A stretch of DNA of 64,000 bases, from contig NZ_WFLN01000004.1 of assembly GCF_009208585.1 (NCBI RefSeq), forward strand, positions 248,001-312,000, in the 5' to 3' direction. A program made the translations under genes and the position numbers. Positions 35,359-44,159 of the stretch are shown here, one piece after another. This DNA is from Fluviispira multicolorata (GTDB lineage: Bacteria > Bdellovibrionota_B > Oligoflexia > Silvanigrellales > Silvanigrellaceae). Every line of letters starts with the position of its first letter. Positions within the stretch are counted from its first letter, which is position 1. The notes under the pieces are model-generated. The model saw nothing but the letters and a program-made list of their open reading frames with translations. It had not been told where the DNA came from and searched no databases.

Positions 35359-37344
35359 ATGAGTCATAATATAGTTTACCGCCCAGATATAGATGGCTTG
35401 AGAGCAATAGCGGTGATTTTAGTTGTATTTTTTCATTTGTTTCCTGAAGCAAATCCAGGCGGATTTATCGGCGTCGATATATTTTTCGTTATTTCTGGAT
35501 TTTTAATTTCAACTATCATATTCAAAAATTTAGACAATAAAACCTTTAGTGTTACAGATTTTTATTTTAGAAGAATAGTTCGGATATTTCCAGCGCTTAT
35601 CTTAGTTTTACTTTCAACTCTTTTAATAGGATGGCTTCTCTTATTAGATGGAGAATTTAAAAATCTTGGAATGCATATAGTAGGTGGTCTTGGCTTTGTA
35701 TCAAATGTAATACAATGGAAGGAAGGTTTAAATTATTTTAATTCAGACTTGAAACCACTTCTTAATCTATGGTCACTTGGTGTTGAAGAGCAATTTTATT
35801 TTGTATGGCCATTTGTTGTAATTATATGCTGGAGATTTAAAAAATATTTACTAAGAATTATTGTTTTATTATTATTTTTGTCTTTTATAGCCAATATCTT
35901 TTTTCTATTTTCATTAGAGAAAGTAAATTTTTCATATAAAATGCCTATAACGAGATTTTGGGAGATTTTATTTGGAAGTTTATTAGGATATATTACTTTA
36001 TATAAAAAGAGAGATGATAGAAAAATTATAAATAATTTTAAGTCATTATTGGGTATTTTATTCATTATTTTATCACTCATTTTTATAAATAGTGATAAGT
36101 TATTCCCTGGTTTTTGGGCTCTATTACCTGTTATTGGCACTTATTTAATTATTGACTCTGGACAGAATTCTTATATCAATCGAGTGTTTTTAGCCAATCG
36201 TTATGTAGTTTATATAGGTTTGTTAAGTTATCCTATTTATCTTTGGCATTGGCCATTAATTTCTTATAATAAATTATTATTTTCAGATCATCCTCCACTT
36301 ATAAGTTTAATAATAGTTTTATTTTTAACAGCATTATTGTCAATAATGACTTATCATTTTCTTGAAAAGCCAATTAAGAAAGTCAATAAAAAATTTGCGG
36401 CATACACTTTGTTGTCAGCTTCATTATTTGCCGGGTTAATTGGAATAGGAGGATACATTGGCATAATCAAACCCTATTCAGATCAATTTGGAATGACTGA
36501 GTATAGTATTGCAATGAATGATTGGAATTTTCCCACAAAAAATTTACAGGCAAGAAAGTTTTTGGATTCAGATTTTTATGAAAGTAAAGATTATAAAGAA
36601 AAAATTCTTTTTTTGGGTGATTGTAATATGGAGCAATATGCTCCAAGAATTGAAAGACTTTTAAGTGAAAATAAAAATATTGAAAAAAAATCTATATTTT
36701 TTACAAAACAAGGATGTATGCCAATTAAAAGTGTAAGGGTATTGAATAAGCCTGAATGTCATCCTTTTGTCAATAATGCTTATAAATTTTCCGAAGATCC
36801 TGAAATAAAAACAGTGGTGATTGGATCTTTATGGTTGCGTTATTTTGATGATAATAAAAAAGCGTATTATAAAAATGGTAATTTTAATGAATATTTAATT
36901 CAATCACCTCTTGCTGTTGAAAAAACTCTGCTTGAATTCCAATTAAGTATTAAAAAGTTAGTGGATTTAAAAAAATCTGTTTACGTTATACTTAATATGC
37001 CGAGAGGAGATAAGGTTGATCCTATGAAAATGATAAATCGTTCTTTAGTTGGAGAAAAGTTTAGCCTGAACTTAATGAATCTTTATAAAGATGAAATTAT
37101 AAACTCAAATAATTCATTTGTAAAAAAGTTAAAAAATGTTGCAATTCAAGCGGGTGCTCAAATTATTGATCCTTTAGACTATCTCTGCGACATTAATGGA
37201 ATATGTCCTAGTTTATTTCAAAATAAACCTATTTATAAAGATGAATATCATCTCCGAGCTTCTTTTGTTAGAGATAATGTGAAATACTTAGACTTTTTAA
37301 TTTTGGATAATAAAACAAGTGTTAGTATGGATAAAGTTGATTAA
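35359..37344 (+). CDS. OafA-like acyltransferase with SGNH domain, copy 1
   Basis: A 661-residue membrane O-acyltransferase. Residues 1-370 are the acyltransferase 3 domain with about ten to eleven helices, beginning YRPDIDGLRAIAVILVVFFHLFP, and including the FFVISGFLIS and SLGVEEQFYFVWP motifs. Residues 400-661 form a periplasmic SGNH domain. The SGNH block I should read GDS but here is LFLGDCNMEQ, with Cys422 in place of the nucleophile serine; the block V Asp and His (KDEYHL) are present. The family O-acetylates surface polysaccharides, LPS or peptidoglycan. ATG at 35359 is supported because the upstream frame is closed by a stop, unlike in copies 2 and 3. Confidence 0.9.
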   Translation: MSHNIVYRPDIDGLRAIAVILVVFFHLFPEANPGGFIGVDIFFVISGFLISTIIFKNLDNKTFSVTDFYFRRIVRIFPALILVLLSTLLIGWLLLLDGEFKNLGMHIVGGLGFVSNVIQWKEGLNYFNSDLKPLLNLWSLGVEEQFYFVWPFVVIICWRFKKYLLRIIVLLLFLSFIANIFFLFSLEKVNFSYKMPITRFWEILFGSLLGYITLYKKRDDRKIINNFKSLLGILFIILSLIFINSDKLFPGFWALLPVIGTYLIIDSGQNSYINRVFLANRYVVYIGLLSYPIYLWHWPLISYNKLLFSDHPPLISLIIVLFLTALLSIMTYHFLEKPIKKVNKKFAAYTLLSASLFAGLIGIGGYIGIIKPYSDQFGMTEYSIAMNDWNFPTKNLQARKFLDSDFYESKDYKEKILFLGDCNMEQYAPRIERLLSENKNIEKKSIFFTKQGCMPIKSVRVLNKPECHPFVNNAYKFSEDPEIKTVVIGSLWLRYFDDNKKAYYKNGNFNEYLIQSPLAVEKTLLEFQLSIKKLVDLKKSVYVILNMPRGDKVDPMKMINRSLVGEKFSLNLMNLYKDEIINSNNSFVKKLKNVAIQAGAQIIDPLDYLCDINGICPSLFQNKPIYKDEYHLRASFVRDNVKYLDFLILDNKTSVSMDKVD

Positions 37345-37631
37345 TATAATTTATTAGGGTTTTAGAAAGGAAGCGACAAGTTTCCTTGTTATCTGCAATC
37401 TTTTAGAACATACTTTTTTAAATATGGAATAATATTTTTTTAATCAATTTTTATTAATCATTTGATAAAATATTATGAATTTTTTAATATTGTATCATTT
37501 TATTTACTATATTGAAGTGTTGGTTGCGATCATAAAATATTCTTTGCAATTGATTAAATTTAAAAAACTTGTTAAGCCTGCTTCTAATAATAATTATCAA
37601 AATTATTATTAAGAGTAAAAAGGGATTATTA

Positions 37632-39617
37632 ATGAGAAATAATATAGTTTACCGTCCGGATATAGATGGATTGAGAGCAATAGCAGTGATTTTAGTTGTC
37701 TTATTTCATTTGTTTCCTGAAGCAAATCCAGGCGGATTTATCGGTGTCGATATATTTTTCGTTATTTCAGGGTTTTTAATTTCAACTGTCATATTCAAAA
37801 ATTTAGACAATAAGTCCTTTAGTGTTTCAGATTTTTATTTTAGAAGAATAGTACGGATATTTCCTGCACTTATCTTAGTTTTACTTTCAACCCTTTTAAT
37901 AGGATGGCTTATTTTATTAGACGGAGAATTTAAAAATCTTGGAAAGCATATTTTAGGTGGTCTTGGCTTTGTATCAAATGTAATACAATGGAAGGAATAT
38001 ACAAATTATTTTGATTCAGAATTAAAACCTTTGCTTAATCTATGGTCACTTGGTGTCGAAGAGCAATTTTATTTTGTGTGGCCATTTGTTGTAATTATAT
38101 GCTGGAGATTTAAAAAATATTTATTAGGAATTATTATTTTATTTTTAGCTTTATCTTTTATAGCCAATATCTTTATTCTATTTTCATTAGAGAAAGTAAA
38201 CTTTTCATATATAATGCCTGTAACAAGATTTTGGGAGATTTTATTTGGAAGTTTATTAGGATATATTTCTTTATATAAAAAGAGAGATGATAGAGAAATT
38301 ATAAACAATATTAAATCATTTGTAGGTATTTCGTTCATTATTTTATCACTCATTTTTATAAATAGTGATAAGTTATTCCCTGGTTTTTGGGCTCTATTGC
38401 CTGTTATTGGTACATATTTGATTATTGACTCTGGACAGAATTCTTATATCAATCGTGTGTTTTTAGCAAATCGCTATGTAGTTTATATAGGGCTGATCAG
38501 TTACCCAATTTATTTATGGCATTGGCCATTGATTTCTTATAATAAATTATTATTTTCAGATCAACCTCCATTTATGAGTTTAATAATAGTTTTAATTTTA
38601 ACAGTATTATTGTCAATAATAACTTATCACTTTTTGGAAAAACCAATTAAGAAAATTAATAAAAAATTTGCGGCATATACATTGCTATCAGTTTCGTTAC
38701 TTGCAGGATTGATTGGATTAGGTGGATATATAGGCATAATCAAACCCTATTCAGATCAATTTGGAATGACTGAGTATAGTATTGCAATGAATGATTGGGA
38801 TTTTCCCACAAAAAATTTACAGCCAAGAAAATTTCTAGATACAGACTATTATGAAAGTAAAGATTATAAAGAAAAAATTCTTTTTTTGGGTGATTCTAAT
38901 ATAGAGCAATATGCTCCAAGAATTGAAAGACTTTTAATTGAAAATAAAAATATTGAAAAAAAATCTATATTTTTTACAAAAAAAGGATGTATGCCAATCA
39001 AAAATGTAATGACAGATAAAAATCCGAGGTGCCGTTCTTTTGTTAATGATGCCTATAAGTTCTCTGAAGATCCTGAGATAAAAACAGTTGTGATAGGAGC
39101 CTCGTGGATAGGTTATCTAAAAGATAAAACAAAAGCATATTATGCTGACGGAATTTTTAATGAATATTTAGCTAAATCTCCAATTGCAACTGATAAAATA
39201 TTGCATGAATTCCAATTGAGTATTAAAGAATTAGTAGGACTAAAAAAATCTGTTTACGTTATACTTAACATTCCAAGAGGAGAAGAGCTTAGGCCAGTAA
39301 AAATGATTAATCGTTCTTTAGTTGGAGAAAAATTTAGTTTAAACCCTGTAAATCTTGATAAAGATGATATTATAAAATCACATGGTTCATTTTTAAAAAG
39401 GCTTAAAAATGTTGCAATTCAGGCGGGTGCTCAAATTATTGATCCTTTAGATTATCTCTGTGATAAAGATTCAATTTGTCCAAGTATATTTCAAAATAAA
39501 ATAATTTATAAAGATTCTGCTCATCTCTGCGCTTCTTTTGTTAGAGATAATGTGAAGTACTTAGACTTTTTAATTTTGGATAATAAAACAAGTGTTAGTA
39601 TGAATAAAGTAGAATAA
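37632..39617 (+). CDS. OafA-like acyltransferase with SGNH domain, copy 2
   Basis: A 661-residue paralogue of copies 1 and 3, with the same acyltransferase 3 plus SGNH layout. SGNH block I is intact (LFLGDSNIEQ, Ser422) and block V reads KDSAHLCAS. Differences from the neighbours cluster in the middle of the SGNH domain (about residues 450-530, for example TDKNPRCRSF where copies 1 and 3 share LNKPECHPF), which may alter acceptor choice. The frame extends 21 codons upstream to 37569, but that stretch is the shared leader, is interrupted in copy 1, and would add an untypical N terminus, so ATG 37632 is used. Confidence 0.9.
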   Translation: MRNNIVYRPDIDGLRAIAVILVVLFHLFPEANPGGFIGVDIFFVISGFLISTVIFKNLDNKSFSVSDFYFRRIVRIFPALILVLLSTLLIGWLILLDGEFKNLGKHILGGLGFVSNVIQWKEYTNYFDSELKPLLNLWSLGVEEQFYFVWPFVVIICWRFKKYLLGIIILFLALSFIANIFILFSLEKVNFSYIMPVTRFWEILFGSLLGYISLYKKRDDREIINNIKSFVGISFIILSLIFINSDKLFPGFWALLPVIGTYLIIDSGQNSYINRVFLANRYVVYIGLISYPIYLWHWPLISYNKLLFSDQPPFMSLIIVLILTVLLSIITYHFLEKPIKKINKKFAAYTLLSVSLLAGLIGLGGYIGIIKPYSDQFGMTEYSIAMNDWDFPTKNLQPRKFLDTDYYESKDYKEKILFLGDSNIEQYAPRIERLLIENKNIEKKSIFFTKKGCMPIKNVMTDKNPRCRSFVNDAYKFSEDPEIKTVVIGASWIGYLKDKTKAYYADGIFNEYLAKSPIATDKILHEFQLSIKELVGLKKSVYVILNIPRGEELRPVKMINRSLVGEKFSLNPVNLDKDDIIKSHGSFLKRLKNVAIQAGAQIIDPLDYLCDKDSICPSIFQNKIIYKDSAHLCASFVRDNVKYLDFLILDNKTSVSMNKVE

Positions 39618-39897
39618 TACAATTTATTAAGGTTATAGAATGGAAGCGACAAGTTTCCTTGCTATCTGCAATCTTTTAGAATCTACTTTTTTAAACACAG
39701 AATAATATTAGTTTTTAATCAGTTTTTCTTAATCATTAAATAAAATATTATAAATTTTTAATATTTTATTTAATGAATTTATGTGTAGATTACGATCATA
39801 AAATAATCTTTGCAATTGATTAAATATAAAAATCTTGTTAAGCCTGCTTTTAATAGTAATTATCAAAATTATTATTATGAGTAAAAAGGGATTATTA

Positions 39898-41883
39898 ATG
39901 AATCAAAATATAGTTTACCGCTCAGATATAGATGGCTTGAGAGCAGTCGCGGTAATTTTAGTTGTATTTTTTCACTTGTTTCCTGAAGCAAATCCAGGGG
40001 GATTTATCGGTGTCGATATTTTTTTCGTTATTTCAGGGTTTTTAATTTCAACTATCATATTCAAAAATTTAGACAATAACTCCTTTAGTATTTTAGATTT
40101 TTATTTTAGAAGAATAGTTCGGATATTTCCAGCTCTTATCTTAGTTTTACTTTCAACTTTTTTAATAGGATGGCTTCTCTTATTAGATGGAGAATTTAAA
40201 AATCTTGGAAAACATATTATAGGTGGTATTGGCTTTGTATCAAATGTAATACAATGGAGGGAAGGTTTAAATTATTTTAATTCATACTTGAAACCACTTC
40301 TTAATCTATGGTCACTTGGTGTTGAAGAGCAATTTTATTTTGTGTGGCCATTTGTTGTAATTATATGCTGGAGATTTAAAAAATATTTACTAACAATTAT
40401 TATTTTATTTTTAATTTTGTCTTTTATAGTCAATATCTTTTTTCTATTTTCATTAGAGAATTTAAACTTTTCTTATAAAATGCCTGTAACGAGATTTTGG
40501 GAGATTTTATTTGGTAGTTTATTAGGATATATTTCTTTATATAAAAAGAGGGATGATAGAAAAATCATAAACAATATTAAATCATTCTTAGGTTTATCAT
40601 TTATTATTTTATCACTCATTTTTATAAATAGTGGGAAGTTATTCCCTGGTTTTTGGGCTCTATTGCCTGTTATTGGCTCATATTTGATTATTGACTCTGG
40701 ACAGAATTCTTATATCAATCGTGTGTTTTTAGCCAATCAATATGTGGTTTATTTAGGGCTGATCAGTTACCCAATTTATTTATGGCATTGGCCATTAATT
40801 ACTTATAATAAATTATTATTTTCAGATCAACCCCCACTTGTCAGTTTAATAATAGTTTTGATTTTAACAATATTTTTGTCAATGATAACCTATCACTTCC
40901 TAGAAAAACCGATTAAGAAAGTCAATAAAAAATTTGCGGCATATACATTGCTATCAGTTTCGTTACTTGCAGGGTTGATTGGATTAAGTGGATATATAGG
41001 CATAATCAAACCTTATTCAGATCAATTTGGAATGACTGAGTATAGTATTGCAATAAATGATTGGAATTTTCCCACAAAAAATTTACAGCCAAGAAAATTT
41101 CTAGATACAGACTTTTATGAAAGTAAAGATTATAAAGAAAAAATTCTTTTTTTGGGCGATTCTAATATGGAGCAATATGCTCCAAGAATTGAAAGACTTT
41201 TAAGTGAAAATAAAAATATTGAAAAAAAATCTATATTTTTTACAAAAAATGGATGTATGCCAATCAAAAATGTAAGGGTATTGAATAAGCCTGAATGCCA
41301 TCCTTTTGTCAATAATGCTTATAAATTTTCCGAAAATCCTGAAATAAAAACAGTGGTGATTGGATCTTTATGGTTAAGTTATTTTGATAATAATACAAAA
41401 GCTTATTATCAAAATGATAATTTTATTGAGTATTTATCTAAATCACCTATTGCATCTGATAAAGTATTAAATGAATTCCAATTAAGTGTTAAAAAATTGG
41501 TGGATTTAAAAAAATCTGTTTACGTTATACTTAACATTCCAAGAGGAGATGGGCTTCAGCCGAATAAAATGATTAATCGCTCTTTAGTTGGAGAAAAGTT
41601 TAGTTTAAACTCTGCAAATCTTGATAAAGATGAAATTATAAATTCATATGATTCATTTGTAAAAAGGTTAAAAAATGTTGTGATTCAAGCGGGTGCTCAA
41701 GTTATTGATCCTTTAGATTATCTCTGTGATAATGATTCAAAATGTCCAATTTCATTTGAAAATAAATTAATTTATAAAGATTCAGGTCACCTCCGTGCTT
41801 CTTTTGTTAGAGAAAATGTGAAATACTTAGACTTTTTAATTTTGGATAATAAAATGAGTGTTAGTATGGATAAAGTTGAATAA
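39898..41883 (+). CDS. OafA-like acyltransferase with SGNH domain, copy 3
   Basis: A 661-residue paralogue with block I LFLGDSNMEQ (Ser422) and block V KDSGHLRAS. In the SGNH middle region it resembles copy 1 (NKPECHPFVNNAYKFSE) while elsewhere it is closer to copy 2 (TLLSVSLLAGLIGL), a mosaic suggesting recombination among copies. The start is ATG 39898; the in-frame extension to 39835 is rejected as leader. It is the last of the array and ends 47 bases before the insertion-sequence remnant. Confidence 0.9.
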   Translation: MNQNIVYRSDIDGLRAVAVILVVFFHLFPEANPGGFIGVDIFFVISGFLISTIIFKNLDNNSFSILDFYFRRIVRIFPALILVLLSTFLIGWLLLLDGEFKNLGKHIIGGIGFVSNVIQWREGLNYFNSYLKPLLNLWSLGVEEQFYFVWPFVVIICWRFKKYLLTIIILFLILSFIVNIFFLFSLENLNFSYKMPVTRFWEILFGSLLGYISLYKKRDDRKIINNIKSFLGLSFIILSLIFINSGKLFPGFWALLPVIGSYLIIDSGQNSYINRVFLANQYVVYLGLISYPIYLWHWPLITYNKLLFSDQPPLVSLIIVLILTIFLSMITYHFLEKPIKKVNKKFAAYTLLSVSLLAGLIGLSGYIGIIKPYSDQFGMTEYSIAINDWNFPTKNLQPRKFLDTDFYESKDYKEKILFLGDSNMEQYAPRIERLLSENKNIEKKSIFFTKNGCMPIKNVRVLNKPECHPFVNNAYKFSENPEIKTVVIGSLWLSYFDNNTKAYYQNDNFIEYLSKSPIASDKVLNEFQLSVKKLVDLKKSVYVILNIPRGDGLQPNKMINRSLVGEKFSLNSANLDKDEIINSYDSFVKRLKNVVIQAGAQVIDPLDYLCDNDSKCPISFENKLIYKDSGHLRASFVRENVKYLDFLILDNKMSVSMDKVE

Positions 41884-41930
41884 TCTAATATAAGATTAAA
41901 CATTTTGTAAGATTAAGAATTTTATAATTA

Positions 41931-42774
41931 GGGTGTGTTCTCAAATATCGGAGAACACTTGATTTTTGGCATGTTTCCCGCAAAAGTTGAATTACTACGT
42001 CTAACGAAATAGGGAAAGTTGAGGCTGATGATAACAGATGCAATATGGTCGAGGCTAGCTCCATTGCTTAAAGATTTTAAAATTTATTTTTCAATTAGAA
42101 TTAGGATTTTTATGGAGTCTGTTTTTTGGAAGTTAAGAACAGGAGCCCTTGGAGAGATCTTCCAACGGAGTTTGCTTCATATTCAACAGTATTTAATAAA
42201 TTTAATCAATGGTCAAAACTAGGAATTTGGCGGTAATTATTTTTAAAAATTCGAGGCGAATTAGATAATGAATGGAATTTTATTGATTCAACAATAGTTA
42301 AAGCGCATCAGCATTCTTTAAATTCAAAATGCAAAAAGGAAGAATGCATTGGTCGGGCTGTTTGTGGAAATTCAAGTAAAATACATATGATTGCAGACTC
42401 ACATGGAAACCCTATAGACTTTATTTTAAGTGAAGGACAAGTTCACGATAGTAGAATGGGAAATTAACTTATCGAAGTTAGCAATGCTGAAAATTTAATT
42501 GCAGATCGTGTATATAGCAATAAAAATGTAAGAGAGAAATTAACGAATAAAAAAATTCAAGTAATTATTCCTAAAAAGAAAAATTTTATTGATAGTAAAA
42601 ATGATGGTTTTGATATACATGTATACAAAATTCGTCATTTAATAGAAAATTTATTCGCTAGATTAAAACAGTTCAGAAGCATTGCGACCCGTTATGATAA
42701 AAGTAACAATAACTTTGCTTCTATGGTTTAAATGGGGTGTCGCTTCATTTGGGGGAAAATTTGAGAACATACCC
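41931..42774 (+). mobile_element. IS5-family insertion sequence remnant (844 bp)
   Basis: Terminal inverted repeats at 41931-41946 and 42759-42774 match at 15 of 16 positions (GGGTGTGTTCTCAAAT against GGGTATGTTCTCAAAT). Both ends are flanked by TA (41929-41930 and 42775-42776), the two-base target duplication of the IS427 and related groups of IS5. Size and a DDE transposase fit that group. The transposase is broken, so the element is non-autonomous. Ends are directly visible; the subgroup is inferred. Confidence 0.9.
42019..42731 (+). pseudogene. Disrupted IS5-family DDE transposase
   Basis: The N-terminal reading (TDAIWSRLAPLL, then FWKLRTGA) matches IS5 transposases, but after about residue 48 one base is missing (near 42153). 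Shifting frame restores WRDLPTEFASYSTVFNKFNQW. That second frame then meets a stop at 42234 and another at 42465. Beyond these, IDSTIVKAHQHS (first Asp), NLIADRVYSNKN (second Asp) and RHLIENLFARLKQFRSIATRYDK (Glu region) are readable up to the TAA at 42729. So the gene has one frameshift and two nonsense changes. The first part overlaps a 67-residue open frame that is not a gene of its own. Confidence 0.88.
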
Positions 42775-42788
42775 TAGGTAATAAAAAA

Positions 42789-43298
42789 TTATTTTATATT
42801 CTTCCATAAATAAAGTATTTGGATTAAATCCATTCCATCAAGTTTAAAAGGTCTTTCTTCAGTTGCTTCCGCCCCAATTCTTTTATAAAAATCAGTAAAA
42901 GGATTTTCTTTTAAAATAAGAGCTGAAGCAGAATGATAGCCTTTTGTTTTAAAATATTTGACAATTTCTTTAATTAAAAGTTGACCTCCTCCCTTTCTTC
43001 TAAATTCTTTTAAAATGTAAATACAATACACTTCACCATGGCCTGCTATGGGTGGATCCCGTTGGGGACCCGCATTGGCAAAACCAAAGACTTCGCCTTC
43101 ATCTTCTAAAACCCAAGTTATTCCTTGCCCATTTGGATAATTTAACCCTAATTTTTGCCACTCTTGCTCCTTGTTTTTTTCGGATAGATTTGCAAGGTAT
43201 TCTTTGGGGAGAATGCCTTTATAAGTGGTTTGCCAACTCTTTACATGAATATATGCAATACGAGGAATATCTTCTACTTTAGCACTTCGAATAATCAT
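42789..43298 (-). CDS. GNAT-family N-acetyltransferase
   Basis: A 169-residue acyl-CoA-dependent N-acetyltransferase. The N terminus IRSAKVEDIPRIAYIHVKSWQTTYKGILP and the acetyl-CoA loop LKEFRRKGGGQLLIKEIV (Q/RxxGxG/A-type) are clear. The C-terminal FYKRIGAEATEERPF fits the family last strand. The substrate (amino acid, polyamine, antibiotic or protein) cannot be told. A good AGGAAGG ribosome site precedes the ATG. It is a lone gene between the insertion sequence and the HAD hydrolase. Confidence 0.87.
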   Translation of the reverse strand: MIIRSAKVEDIPRIAYIHVKSWQTTYKGILPKEYLANLSEKNKEQEWQKLGLNYPNGQGITWVLEDEGEVFGFANAGPQRDPPIAGHGEVYCIYILKEFRRKGGGQLLIKEIVKYFKTKGYHSASALILKENPFTDFYKRIGAEATEERPFKLDGMDLIQILYLWKNIK

Positions 43299-43392
43299 AA
43301 AATTTTCCTTCCTGATGTGAGCATATTTGTTTTAGTTTCATGAGCTCATGAAGTTTTGTCAATGCTTTACTAAAAATTTATTTATATTTAAT

Positions 43393-44058
43393 TTAACAGT
43401 TCCACTTTAAAAGCGTATAATTTTTATTTAACTCTTTAGTAAAAATCGATAAATGTTTATCTTTGGGGCAAATAATATATCTTTTATTTGAGCGAACGAG
43501 CATGGGGAGATCTGCAATGTGATCGCTCCATGCACTGTGCCAAATAAAATCTTTTCCAAGTGCTTCATGTATTCTATTTATTTTTTCTTCTTGATAACAA
43601 TTTTTAGAATTGAGAACCACACCTCCTGCAAAAAAAGTGAGACGTGTCCCTATGATTGTTCTAAATTGAAGTTTATGTTCTGAAAGCATGGCGCGCACCC
43701 AAGTTTGGCCCGAAGCTGTCACAATTACGATTTCAATCCCCTCATCTCTAAGTTTTTGAAATGTCTGATTTGCTTCTTTAAACCATATCTTTTGACTTTC
43801 TGATGCAATGGAGTTGCGTAAAAAACGAACAGAATTTCTTTTGCTTTTGCCAAAGGTGAGACTCCAAAGTAGAGCTGATTTTGCTTTGGTTTTATCGAGC
43901 TTTAGCAAGAAGGTGAGTAAAAGAGTGGGGCTTACAAAAAGCAAAAGAAAAATTCTCCAAGGCGCGCCCTTGAGACCTTTGCGTAAAAGTGTCAGGAAAG
44001 AGTCTTGGCTTATGAGTGTGCCATCAAAATCGAAAAAGGCATAGCGTGGTTGGTTCAT
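43393..44058 (-). CDS. HAD-family phosphatase (phosphoserine phosphatase-like)
   Basis: About 221 residues. The nucleophile motif FFDFDGTLIS lies at the N terminus, motif II is VIVTASGQTW, and the later Asp pair is in WSDHIADLPML. A hydrophobic cap stretch (about residues 30-60) precedes motif II. This is subclass IB, related to phosphoserine phosphatase and PlsC-associated phosphatases. ATG at 44058 is preferred to 44100 because GGAG lies just upstream and motif I then falls at its usual distance. Divergent from priA. Substrate unknown. Confidence 0.83.
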   Translation of the reverse strand: MNQPRYAFFDFDGTLISQDSFLTLLRKGLKGAPWRIFLLLFVSPTLLLTFLLKLDKTKAKSALLWSLTFGKSKRNSVRFLRNSIASESQKIWFKEANQTFQKLRDEGIEIVIVTASGQTWVRAMLSEHKLQFRTIIGTRLTFFAGGVVLNSKNCYQEEKINRIHEALGKDFIWHSAWSDHIADLPMLVRSNKRYIICPKDKHLSIFTKELNKNYTLLKWNC

Positions 44059-44159
44059 ATTGTCTCCAGTGGGAATGGGAAAATCTTTGTGATTGCCCAA
44101 TGTGTATGAAGGAATAGTTATCCTTGTTTTGTTTCTTATGTCAAAATCGAGATTGAGAA

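Larger units (their letters stand above)
35285..41883 (+). repeat. Three tandem copies of an acyltransferase gene with its leader
   Basis: Three near-identical genes start at 35359, 37632 and 39898, giving repeat periods of 2273 and 2266 bases. The gap after copies 1 and 2 is also repeated, including a GGAAGCGACAAGTTTCC stretch (about 37369-37385 and 39642-39658) and an AATTATTATTA...AAAAAGGGATTATTA leader just before each ATG. No copy of the post-gene segment follows copy 3, where an insertion sequence lies 47 bases downstream. This points to unequal duplication of a gene-plus-leader unit. Confidence 0.92.

Noticed and set aside
37569..37631. Upstream extension of acyltransferase copy 2 (and 39835-39897 for copy 3)
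   Set aside because: The added 21 residues come from the repeated leader, and the same stretch has a stop codon in copy 1.
35285..41883. CRISPR array or short tandem repeat locus
   Set aside because: The repeats are whole genes of about 2.27 kb with intact frames, not short spaced repeats.
42019..42222. Independent 67-residue protein
   Set aside because: It is the first piece of the broken IS5 transposase; its last third is read out of frame after a one-base loss.
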